A stretch of 6,649 nucleotides of DNA from positions 1 to 6,649 of the forward strand of contig CALEZJ010000545.1 in assembly GCA_937927885.1 (NCBI GenBank). The letters run 5' to 3'. This DNA is from an uncultured Paracoccaceae bacterium. GTDB lineage: Bacteria; Pseudomonadota; Alphaproteobacteria; Rhodobacterales; Rhodobacteraceae. Each line of letters starts with the position of its first letter. The stretch's first letter is position 1. A model generated the notes under the pieces. That model was not told the DNA's origin and did not search any database. It saw nothing but the letters and a program-made list of their open reading frames with translations. Below, one piece after another: positions 1-5,593 of the stretch. Made by a program: the position numbers and the translations under genes.

Positions 1-821
1 ACCTGCGGCACATAGAGCGCCCCGGCCAGCCCGGCCATCATCGCCGAGACGGTAAAGACGAAGACCGAGAAACCCTCGACCCGATAGCCCAGAAACCGCG
101 TGCGGCTTTCGGCGTCGCGCACGGCGATCAGCACCTTGCCCGCCTTGGACAGGGTGATGGCCCGCGCGATCAGCAGGCAGGCCGCCAGCGACAGCGCGGT
201 CAGCACCAGAAGGGCGATGCGCGTCGAGGGCGCCGACAGCGAAAAGCCCAGCACGTCGCGAAAATCCGTCAGGCCGTTGTTGCCGCCAAATCCCATTTCA
301 TTGCGGAAAAAGGCCAGCATCAGGGCAAAGGTCAGCGCCTGGGTGATGATCGAGAGGTAAACGCCACTGACGCGGCTGCGGAACGCGAACCAGCCAAAGA
401 CAAAGGCCAGAAGGCCCGGCACGAACAGCGCCATCAGCGCGGCGAACCAGAACATGTCGAACCCCCACCAGAACCATGGCAGCTCCGTCCAGCCTAGAAA
501 GACCATGAAATCCGGCACTTGCGCGTTGGCATAGACGCCGCGCGCGCCGATTTCGCGCATCAGGTGCATGCCCATCGCATAGCCGCCCAGCGCGAAAAAG
601 GCGCCGTGCCCCAGCGAGAGGATCCCGGCATAGCCCCAGCACAGATCGAGCGCGACGGCGAGCAGCGCATAGCACAGATACTTGCCCAGAAGCGGGATCA
701 GATAGGCTGGCAGGCTGAGCGGGCTGGAGCGGTCGAGCGTCGTCGCCAGCGGCACCAGCACGGTGACCAGAAACAGCGCCGCCAGAAACAGGCCAAGGCG
801 CAGGTCAATCAGGCGTTTCAT
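1..821 (-). CDS. urtC: Urea ABC transporter permease UrtC (3' end cut by window edge)
   Basis: One of the two inner-membrane permease subunits of the high-affinity urea ABC transporter; it pairs with UrtB to form the channel and belongs to the LivM-like branch of branched-chain amino acid type permeases. 273 residues are visible and the frame is open to the left edge. The family usually runs to roughly 350-380 residues, so about a quarter is missing. Seen: a basic N-terminus (MKRLIDLR) leading into a first membrane segment (about 9-28), the family signature GYAGILSLGHGAFFALGGY at 63-81, a Trp/Phe-rich stretch at 111-126 (WTELPWFWWGFDMFWF) typical of UrtC, a motif around GVYLSIITQA (153-162), and the cytoplasmic EAA-like loop at about 231-247 (LIAVRDAESRTRFLGYR) that should contact the ATPase. 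Start choice: ATG at 821 lies 3 nt after the urtB stop and is preceded by GAGGG at 7 nt spacing. Expected downstream partners urtD and urtE lie outside the window. Confidence 0.94.
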   Translation of the reverse strand, partial: MKRLIDLRLGLFLAALFLVTVLVPLATTLDRSSPLSLPAYLIPLLGKYLCYALLAVALDLCWGYAGILSLGHGAFFALGGYAMGMHLMREIGARGVYANAQVPDFMVFLGWTELPWFWWGFDMFWFAALMALFVPGLLAFVFGWFAFRSRVSGVYLSIITQALTFALMLAFFRNEMGFGGNNGLTDFRDVLGFSLSAPSTRIALLVLTALSLAACLLIARAITLSKAGKVLIAVRDAESRTRFLGYRVEGFSVFVFTVSAMMAGLAGALYVPQ

Positions 822-824
822 GGA

Positions 825-2423
825 TCAACCCTCGACGGCTCGGCCACGCTGCGGAAAGAGGCCGCGCGGACGTTTCTGGATGAACAGTATGATGAAGATC
901 AGGATCAGGATCTTTCCCAGCACGGCGCCGGCCCACGGCTCGAGCACCTTGTTGGCAATGCCAAGGCTGAGAGCGGCGGCCAGCGTGCCCCACAGGTTCC
1001 CCACCCCGCCGAACACCACGACCAGAAAGCTGTCGATGATATAGCCCTGCCCCAGGTTCGGGCTGACGTTGTCGATCTGGCTCAGCGCAACCCCGGCCAG
1101 ACCGGCGATCCCGGCGCCCAGTCCGAAGGTCAGCGCATCGACCCGCCCGGTGCGGATGCCGACATTCGCCGCCATCGCGCGGTTCTGCGTGACCGCGCGC
1201 ATCTGCAGGCCAAAGGCCGAATAGCGCATCGCCACCAGAAGCCCGGCAAAGACGGCAAAGGAAAAGATCACGATGGCCAGCCTTGATCCGGTGATGGTGA
1301 GTTCGCCGATCTGGAACGCGCCCGACATCCAGTTCGGCGTGCCGACCTCGCGGTTCGTGGGGCCGAAGATCGACCGCACCGCCTGTTGCAGGATCAGGCT
1401 GACGCCCCAGGTGGCCAGCAGCGTTTCCAGCGGGCGGCCGTAGAGATGGCGCACGACCCCGCGTTCAATGGCGACCCCGACCGCACCGACCACCAGAAAG
1501 GCCGTCGGCACGGCGATCGCCAGCGACCAGCCGAAATACTCCGGGGCGTAGGCGCGCAACGTCTGTTGCACGACAAAGGTGGTATAGGCGCCCAGCATCA
1601 CCAGTTCGCCATGCGCCAGATTGATGACCCCCATCACGCCAAAGGTGATGGCCAGTCCGATTGCCGCCAGGAGCAGCACCGATCCCAGCGACAGGCCGAA
1701 CCACAGCGTCTGCGCCTGCGACCACAGGGCGCGGCGGCGCTCGGCCTCGGCAAGGGCCTCGGCCACCGCGGCGGCCAGTTCGGGCTGGGCGGCGCTGCGG
1801 TGCGGCGCCAGCGCCGACTGCACCGCCAGCGCAGGACCCTGGGCAATCAGCGCCACGGCGGCCAGTTTGTCCTCGAGCGGGGCATCCGATCCCAGCACCG
1901 CCGCCGAGCGGGCGCGCAGCAAGGCCGCGCGGATCGCGGGAACGGTCTCGGCCTCGACCGCGCTCGACAGCGCCTCGATCTGTTCGGCGTCGGGCGAGCG
2001 GATCGCGGCCTCGGCGGCAGCCATGCGGCGGGCAGGATTGGGGTCGCGCAGGGTCAACAGGCCCAGCGCGGTGCGGATCGTGCGGCGCAGCCCGTTGTTG
2101 ACGCGCACCGCCTCGCTGGACCGCGCCGCAACCGGGCCCAGCGCCTCGCCGGTCAGCACATCGATGCCGACCCGCGCATTGCGGCCCCCCGTCACGCGCA
2201 TCAGCCGCCCGTCGGAATTTCGCACCTCCAGTTCGCCGTCCAGCAGCGCGTCCAGCACATCCGCCGCGCGAGGATCGCCCAGCGTGCCCAGTGCCGTCAC
2301 CACCGCCGCACGGTCGTTGAAATTGCCCTGCGGCAGACGGGCGAGCAGCTCGTCAAAGGTCTGGGCCTGTGTCCCAAGGGGCAGGCACAACAGCAGGCAG
2401 AGCGTCAGAAGGCGCACAAGCAT
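825..2423 (-). CDS. urtB: Urea ABC transporter permease UrtB with periplasmic N-terminal domain
   Basis: Second membrane permease of the urea ABC transporter, LivH-like; 532 residues and complete. The N-terminus has a signal peptide (hydrophobic LLTLCLLLCLPLG, probable cleavage after TQA at about 20). Residues 22-230 form a helical, Ala/Leu/Arg-rich region with HEAT-like units, for example RAAVVTALGTLGDPRAADVL at 38-57, followed by an Ala/Glu-rich helix at about 212-231. The permease core begins near 236: GVMGVINLAHGELVMLGAY at 262-280 is the family signature, and QMRAVTQNRAMAANVGI at 407-423 is the EAA-like loop that docks on the ATPase. FGGVGNLWGTLAAA is at 471-484, and the tail is IQKRPRGLFPQRGR. 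The long periplasmic extension is known in proteobacterial UrtB proteins, whereas LivH itself is only about 300 residues. The start ATG at 2423 gives a proper signal peptide; its ribosome binding site is weak (GGGG about 5-6 nt upstream). It lies 62 nt after urtA across a hairpin. Confidence 0.95.
   Translation of the reverse strand: MLVRLLTLCLLLCLPLGTQAQTFDELLARLPQGNFNDRAAVVTALGTLGDPRAADVLDALLDGELEVRNSDGRLMRVTGGRNARVGIDVLTGEALGPVAARSSEAVRVNNGLRRTIRTALGLLTLRDPNPARRMAAAEAAIRSPDAEQIEALSSAVEAETVPAIRAALLRARSAAVLGSDAPLEDKLAAVALIAQGPALAVQSALAPHRSAAQPELAAAVAEALAEAERRRALWSQAQTLWFGLSLGSVLLLAAIGLAITFGVMGVINLAHGELVMLGAYTTFVVQQTLRAYAPEYFGWSLAIAVPTAFLVVGAVGVAIERGVVRHLYGRPLETLLATWGVSLILQQAVRSIFGPTNREVGTPNWMSGAFQIGELTITGSRLAIVIFSFAVFAGLLVAMRYSAFGLQMRAVTQNRAMAANVGIRTGRVDALTFGLGAGIAGLAGVALSQIDNVSPNLGQGYIIDSFLVVVFGGVGNLWGTLAAALSLGIANKVLEPWAGAVLGKILILIFIILFIQKRPRGLFPQRGRAVEG
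829..833 (-). promoter_or_regulatory. Ribosome binding site of urtC inside the urtB 3' end
   Basis: GAGGG on the minus strand, 7 nt before the urtC ATG. It is formed by the last two sense codons of urtB (Glu531 GAG and the first bases of Gly532 GGT), followed directly by the urtB TGA. Ribosomes finishing urtB would sit on the urtC initiation site, which suggests translational coupling and equal amounts of the two permeases. Confidence 0.75.
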
Positions 2424-2442
2424 GGAAACCCCGGCTGGATCG

Positions 2443-2475
2443 AAAAAAGGGGGGGGCGGGAGAGGACGCCCCCCC
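2443..2475 (-). terminator. Intrinsic terminator / attenuator between urtA and urtB
   Basis: Read on the minus strand, just after the urtA stop there is a perfect 9-bp GC-only stem: G7-C-G (2475-2467) pairs with C-G-C7 (2458-2450), with an 8-nt loop. One more C and a run of six T (2448-2443) follow. This is the layout of a rho-independent terminator. It sits in the only sizeable gap of the operon, between the binding-protein gene and the permease genes. Partial termination here, or protection of the urtA mRNA 3' end, would yield more UrtA than UrtB/UrtC, as is known for other binding-protein ABC operons. The structure is seen; its efficiency is inferred. Confidence 0.8.
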
Positions 2476-2485
2476 GGGCGTCAGG

Positions 2486-3757
2486 TCACTGCGACCCGCC
2501 GCAAGTTCCCGTTTCGACGTTGAAGTTGCCGCACGACAGGGGCGCGCGCCAATCCGCGATCAGGCTGGCCGATTCCGGCAGGTGATCCGACCATTCGTCG
2601 CCCAGCACCAGACCCGAGGTTTCCCAGACCACCTCGAACTGGCCATCGGCCTGGATCTCGCCGATCAGCACCGGCTTGGTGATGTGGTGGTTGGCGCCCA
2701 TGCTGGAAATTCCACCGGTCAGGTTCGGCACGGCCACGCCGATCATCGCGTCGATCACCGCGTCGGCGTCGGTGGTGCCCGCCGCCTCGACCGCCTGCAC
2801 CCACATGTTGAAGCCGATGTAATGGGCCTCCATCGGGTCGTTGGTCACGCGGTCGGTGCTGCCGGTGAAGGCATGCCAGGCCTCGATGAACTCGGCGTTC
2901 TCGGGGGTGTCGACCGACATGAAATAGTTCCAGGCGGCGAGGTGACCGACCAGCGGGCCGGTGTCGATGCCGGCCAGTTCTTCCTCACCCACCGAAAAGG
3001 CGATGACCGGGATATCCTCGGCCGAAATGCCCTGCGCGGCAAGTTCGTTATAGAAGGGGACGTTGGCGTCGCCGTTGATCGTGCTGACCACGGCAGCCGG
3101 GCGCCCGGTCGAGCCGAATTCACGGATTTCCGACACGATGGTCTGCCAGTCGGAATGCCCGAAGGGGGTATAATTGATGATGATGTCCTCGGGCGCGACG
3201 CCCTGCGACAGCAGATAGGCTTCCAGGATCTGGTTGGTGGTGCGCGGATAGACGTAGTCGGTGCCCGCCAGATAGAAACGCTCGACCCCCTCGGCCAACA
3301 GATAATCCACCGCTGGGATCGCCTGCTGGTTCGGCGCCGCGCCGGTATAGAACACGTTACGCTGCGATTCCTGTCCTTCGTACTGGACCGGATAGAACAG
3401 GATCGAATTCAGCTCTTCGAACACCGGCAGCACGGATTTGCGGCTGACCGAGGTCCAGCAGCCGAACACCGCCGACACGCCCTGCCCCGCGACCAGTTCG
3501 CGCGCCAGTTCGGCGAAACGCGGCCAGTCCGAAGCCGGGTCGACCACGACAGCCTCCAGCGGGCGGCCCAGCACACCGCCGCGCGCGTTCTGCTGTTCGA
3601 TCAGCATCAGCATCGCGTCGCGCAGGGTGGTTTCCGAAATCGCCATCGTCCCCGACAGCGAATGCAGGATGCCGATGCGGATCGGCTCGCCCGACTGGGC
3701 AAGGGCAGAGGTGGCGAACGACGCGCACAGGGCAGTGGTGAACAGCAGGTGCTTCAT
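2486..3757 (-). CDS. urtA: Urea ABC transporter substrate-binding protein UrtA
   Basis: Periplasmic urea-binding protein that delivers urea to the UrtB/UrtC permease; 423 residues, complete, a normal length for the family. Signal peptide at 1-20 (MKHLLFTTALCASFATSALA, cleavage before QSG). The mature protein starts with the Leu/Ile/Val-binding type fold: IRIGILHSLSGTMAISE at 26-42, where the ligand loop is expected. AVFGCWTSVSRKSVLPVFEE lies at 96-115, followed by LFYPVQYEGQE at 120-130, a block typical of UrtA/FmdD-type amide binders. Further blocks are GTDYVYPRTTN (165-175), GHSDWQTIVSEI (200-211) and NDPMEAHYIGFNMWVQA (306-322). Two cysteines at 409 and 419 near the C-terminus could form a disulphide. 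The start at 3757 is chosen over an in-frame upstream ATG at 3853 because it opens directly on the signal peptide and has a good GAGGGA site. urtA is first in the operon; no urea-pathway enzyme is visible in the window. Confidence 0.95.
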   Translation of the reverse strand: MKHLLFTTALCASFATSALAQSGEPIRIGILHSLSGTMAISETTLRDAMLMLIEQQNARGGVLGRPLEAVVVDPASDWPRFAELARELVAGQGVSAVFGCWTSVSRKSVLPVFEELNSILFYPVQYEGQESQRNVFYTGAAPNQQAIPAVDYLLAEGVERFYLAGTDYVYPRTTNQILEAYLLSQGVAPEDIIINYTPFGHSDWQTIVSEIREFGSTGRPAAVVSTINGDANVPFYNELAAQGISAEDIPVIAFSVGEEELAGIDTGPLVGHLAAWNYFMSVDTPENAEFIEAWHAFTGSTDRVTNDPMEAHYIGFNMWVQAVEAAGTTDADAVIDAMIGVAVPNLTGGISSMGANHHITKPVLIGEIQADGQFEVVWETSGLVLGDEWSDHLPESASLIADWRAPLSCGNFNVETGTCGGSQ

Positions 3758-3763
3758 GAAGTA

Positions 3764-3769
3764 TCCCTC
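3764..3769 (-). promoter_or_regulatory. Ribosome binding site of urtA
   Basis: GAGGGA on the minus strand, 6 nt before the ATG at 3757. It fixes the urtA start at the signal peptide rather than 32 codons further upstream, where the extension would be Pro/Arg-rich and would bury the signal sequence. Confidence 0.75.
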
Positions 3770-3829
3770 GGTCTGGTTGCGGCCGGGCAGCGGGCCGGTG
3801 TGTTCTTTGGGTGTTCGATGCGGGGCCTT

Positions 3830-3852
3830 TGGCACCCGGGGCGGCCGTGCCA
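3830..3852. repeat. Inverted repeat TGGCAC-N11-GTGCCA upstream of urtA
   Basis: Perfect 6-bp arms (TGGCAC at 3830-3835, GTGCCA at 3847-3852) around an 11-base GC-only spacer, 73 bases upstream of the urtA start codon. It could be an operator (centre-to-centre spacing of about 17 bp) or, if transcription starts further upstream, a leader hairpin in the urtA mRNA. The arms are short enough to occur by chance in GC-rich DNA. Confidence 0.35.
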
Positions 3853-3903
3853 CCCGAATCGAACGCTATCGCTGCACTGCCGCAAGAATCCCGCAAAACC
3901 CCG

Positions 3904-3919
3904 TGCTGCACCCGCAGCA
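3904..3919. repeat. Inverted repeat TGCTGC-ACCC-GCAGCA upstream of urtA
   Basis: Perfect 6-bp arms around 4 bases, about 147 bases upstream of the urtA start codon and far enough upstream to be an activator site. Its half-site resembles but does not match the NtrC consensus (TGCACC-N5-GGTGCA). Function is unknown; this is a candidate operator only. Confidence 0.3.
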
Positions 3920-4071
3920 AGCCTGAAACGCGCAATTCTTGTGCAGGTTTTTCGCGCTCCGCGGCATGCTTGGGCGTCAGCGCAGGCGCCGGGGCCCGGA
4001 CCCATCACGAATCGTCAGCCAGAGGGCGGCAATGCCCGCATTCCAGACGCTTGTCAGACCGAATTTCCCTC

Positions 4072-4100
4072 TGGACAGTGCCCGAGGCCTCGCCTAAGAG
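4072..4100 (+). promoter_or_regulatory. Possible sigma-70 type promoter of tRNA-Phe
   Basis: TGGACA (4072-4077, five of six matches to TTGACA), a 17-base spacer and TAAGAG (4095-4100, only three of six matches to TATAAT). Transcription would start near 4107 and leave a leader of about 25 nt before the tRNA. The -35 and the spacing are good and the -10 is poor, so this is tentative. Confidence 0.35.
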
Positions 4101-4110
4101 ACGTGCACCC

Positions 4111-4125
4111 GAAAGCGTCGCTTTC
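4111..4125. repeat. Palindrome GAAAGCG-T-CGCTTTC in the tRNA leader
   Basis: Perfect 7-bp arms around a single central base, ending 6 bases before the tRNA-Phe 5' end. The one-base centre is too tight for an RNA hairpin without opening inner pairs (a smaller 5-bp stem with a 5-base loop would form), so a protein-binding site or a processing signal are both possible. There is no T-run. Confidence 0.4.
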
Positions 4126-4131
4126 ACCCGT

Positions 4132-4206
4132 GCCCGGGTAGCTCAGGGGTAGAGCAGTGGATTGAAAATCCTCGTGTCGGTGGTTCAAATCCGCCCCCGG
4201 GCACCA
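4132..4206 (+). tRNA. tRNA-Phe (anticodon GAA)
   Basis: A complete 75-nt cloverleaf with encoded CCA. Acceptor stem GCCCGGG (4132-4138) pairs with CCCGGGC (4196-4202), followed by ACCA. D-stem GCTC/GAGC has a 7-base loop AGGGGTA. Anticodon arm GTGGA-TTGAAAA-TCCTC has anticodon GAA, reading UUC/UUU. The variable region is GTGTC, and the T-arm is GGTGG-TTCAAAT-CCGCC with one G-T wobble. The anticodon stem has a U-U opposition at its second pair (28-42); all other stems pair. It lies divergent to urtA and convergent with the MFS transporter gene. No intrinsic terminator with a T-run is seen downstream. tRNA 3' ends are frequent integration sites, but no duplicated 3' segment or integrase is present in the window. 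Confidence 0.97.
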
Positions 4207-4235
4207 TTTGACCCCCTGTGATCAGCAAGGCCGGT

Positions 4236-4251
4236 CGCGACCATGGTCGCG
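4236..4251. repeat. 16-bp perfect palindrome downstream of tRNA-Phe
   Basis: CGCGACCATGGTCGCG, a perfect palindrome 30 bases after the tRNA CCA end. It lies in the 153-base gap (4207-4359) between the convergent tRNA and the MFS gene. Neither strand shows a following T-run, so it is not a classic intrinsic terminator, though its place fits a 3'-end or bidirectional stop structure. The rest of that gap shows nothing recognisable. Confidence 0.45.
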
Positions 4252-4359
4252 CAATTCCTCGTCTGGCACCACACCGGGGCGAGAAAGCACGCAGGCACGT
4301 CCGATGCCTCGCTTCGCTGGCAGTAACCGTCACTCGCCCGAAGTGAATCTCGAAAGGCC

Positions 4360-5571
4360 CTAGTGAGCCCGCCGTCTCAGCGGCAGGGCGCAGGCGACCC
4401 CGGCCAGCGCAACCGCCAGCATCACGGCCAGCATCGGTATCGCGCTGGTCCCGCCCTGCAGCAGGATGCCGGTCAACGACGAGAACGCCGCCGCAAAGGC
4501 GAACTGGAAGAACCCCACCCCGCCCGAGGCCGCCCCGGCCCGCCTCGGGTCACCGCCAAGCGATCCGGCCATGGCGTTGGGCATCATCAGGCCGCTGGCA
4601 AAGGTTGCGCCGCTCATGCTGCAAAACAGCAAGGGCGCCGAGCCGACCCCGGCCAGTTCCGAGACCAACGGCAGCGCGACCGAGACCACGACCAGCACCG
4701 AGCCAGCGATGACAAGCGTTTCGTTGCGGTACCGGTGGCCGATCCTGCTGGAGACGAGATTCCCTGTCGCGTAACCGATGGCGACCAGCGCAAACCACCG
4801 CCCGTATTGCGTGGGCGACATTCCTTCCAGCACCCCGGCGACATAGGGGCCGCCGACGACAAAGCTGTAGAACATCGCGGTGTTGAAGCAGATGCAGGCC
4901 CCGAACAGGCGAAAGTCACGGCTGCGCAGCAGGATGCCCAGATCGCGGAACACGCGCCGCACGGTGGCGGGATCGGCGCTGCGCGCCAGCGTTTCGGGAA
5001 CGAACCGGACGGACAGGGCGGTGAGCAGCACCGCAAAGGCCGTCAGCGCCCAGAAGATCGCCTGCCAGCCGATTGTTTCGTAGATCCAGCCACCCAGCGC
5101 CGGCGCCAACATCGGCCCCATTGCGGCGCCCATCGCCAGATACCCCAGCATCCGGGCAATGGCCGAGCCGGAATAGAGGTCGCGCACAATGGCCCGCGCC
5201 AGCACGATACCCGCGCAGGCGCTGACCCCCTGCACGACCCGCAGGCCGATCAGCACCTCGATGCTGGGCGCCAGCGGGCACAGGATGCTGGCCGTTGCAA
5301 AGACGGCGAGGCCGGTCAGCAGAACCCGTCGACGGCCGAACTGATCCGCCATCGGGCCTACGACGATCTGCCCCACCCCATAGGCCAGGATGTAGAACGA
5401 GACGAGAAGCTGCACCCGCACGTAATCGGTGTCGAAGGACCGGGCGATGGACGGCAGGGCGGGCACCGCCAGATGGATCGCCAGGGGTCCCACCACCCCC
5501 AGACAGACCAGCAGCGCGATCGGCACCTCGGCGGACCCGCGGGGCTTCGGGTCTGGATCCGGAGGGAGCAT
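4360..5571 (-). CDS. Bcr/CflA-type MFS transporter (12 TM segments)
   Basis: Major facilitator superfamily membrane protein, 403 residues, with the layout of the Bcr/CflA drug-resistance family; these are proton-driven exporters of drugs or small metabolites in the inner membrane. Seen: TM1 at about 16-40 ending in AVPALPSIARSF; the loop 2-3 motif A GPMADQFGRRR at 72-82; the TM4 block LRVVQGVSACAGIVLARAIV at 110-129 followed by RDLYSG, characteristic of this family; the TM5 antiporter-type motif GPMLAPALGGWI at 152-163; and a central cytoplasmic loop near 190-220. The second half is less conserved. The substrate cannot be read from the sequence. Start choice: ATG at 5571 leaves a short cytoplasmic tail (PPDPDPKPRG) before TM1. 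An in-frame ATG at 5703 would overlap tctA by 110 nt and add an odd Cys/Trp/Arg-rich extension. No clear ribosome binding site precedes 5571, so translation may depend on coupling to tctA, which ends 22 nt upstream. Confidence 0.88.
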   Translation of the reverse strand: MLPPDPDPKPRGSAEVPIALLVCLGVVGPLAIHLAVPALPSIARSFDTDYVRVQLLVSFYILAYGVGQIVVGPMADQFGRRRVLLTGLAVFATASILCPLAPSIEVLIGLRVVQGVSACAGIVLARAIVRDLYSGSAIARMLGYLAMGAAMGPMLAPALGGWIYETIGWQAIFWALTAFAVLLTALSVRFVPETLARSADPATVRRVFRDLGILLRSRDFRLFGACICFNTAMFYSFVVGGPYVAGVLEGMSPTQYGRWFALVAIGYATGNLVSSRIGHRYRNETLVIAGSVLVVVSVALPLVSELAGVGSAPLLFCSMSGATFASGLMMPNAMAGSLGGDPRRAGAASGGVGFFQFAFAAAFSSLTGILLQGGTSAIPMLAVMLAVALAGVACALPLRRRAH

Positions 5572-5593
5572 GGACAAGGCGCGGACCGCAGGC

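Larger units (their letters stand above)
3758..4131. other. Intergenic control region between urtA and the divergent tRNA-Phe
   Basis: 374 bases without a convincing gene. Short open frames cross it on both strands, but none has a recognisable product or a ribosome binding site. The region must hold the promoter of the urt operon (minus strand) and of the tRNA (plus strand). Visible structure: inverted repeats at 3830-3852, 3904-3919 and 4111-4125, a repeated minus-strand TTGCGG motif about 5 nt apart near 3879-3894, and a possible tRNA promoter at 4072-4100. I could not identify a sigma-70 promoter for urtA with confidence. A nitrogen-regulated (NtrC-type) promoter would be expected from what is known of urt operons, but no consensus NtrC site is seen. 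Confidence 0.6.

Noticed and set aside
519..1286. 255-codon plus-strand open frame across the urtB-urtC junction
   Set aside because: Antisense to two confirmed permease genes; Gln/Arg/Asp-rich shadow sequence.
1386..2585. 399-codon plus-strand open frame opposite urtB, plus a 300-codon one in another frame (1621-2523)
   Set aside because: Both lie antisense to urtB, which has full family motifs and a signal peptide. Their products are compositionally biased and unlike known proteins.
3758..3853. Upstream start for urtA at 3853
   Set aside because: It would place 32 Pro/Arg-rich residues before a textbook signal peptide. The ATG at 3757 has a good GAGGGA site at the right distance.
2369..4141. 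590-codon plus-strand open frame opposite urtA
   Set aside because: It is antisense to urtA and runs through the intergenic region into the tRNA. Its product is low-complexity, rich in Arg/His/Gln/Asp, with no domain; this is a shadow of GC-rich codon bias.
4124..4333. Minus-strand small ORF with a GGGFEPPTRGFS-like sequence
   Set aside because: This is the translation of the reverse strand of tRNA-Phe, a well-known spurious protein annotation next to tRNA genes.
4132..4359. tRNA-Phe as an integration site of a genomic island
   Set aside because: No integrase, no repeated tRNA 3' segment and no change in composition is visible next to it; the neighbours are ordinary chromosomal transporter genes.
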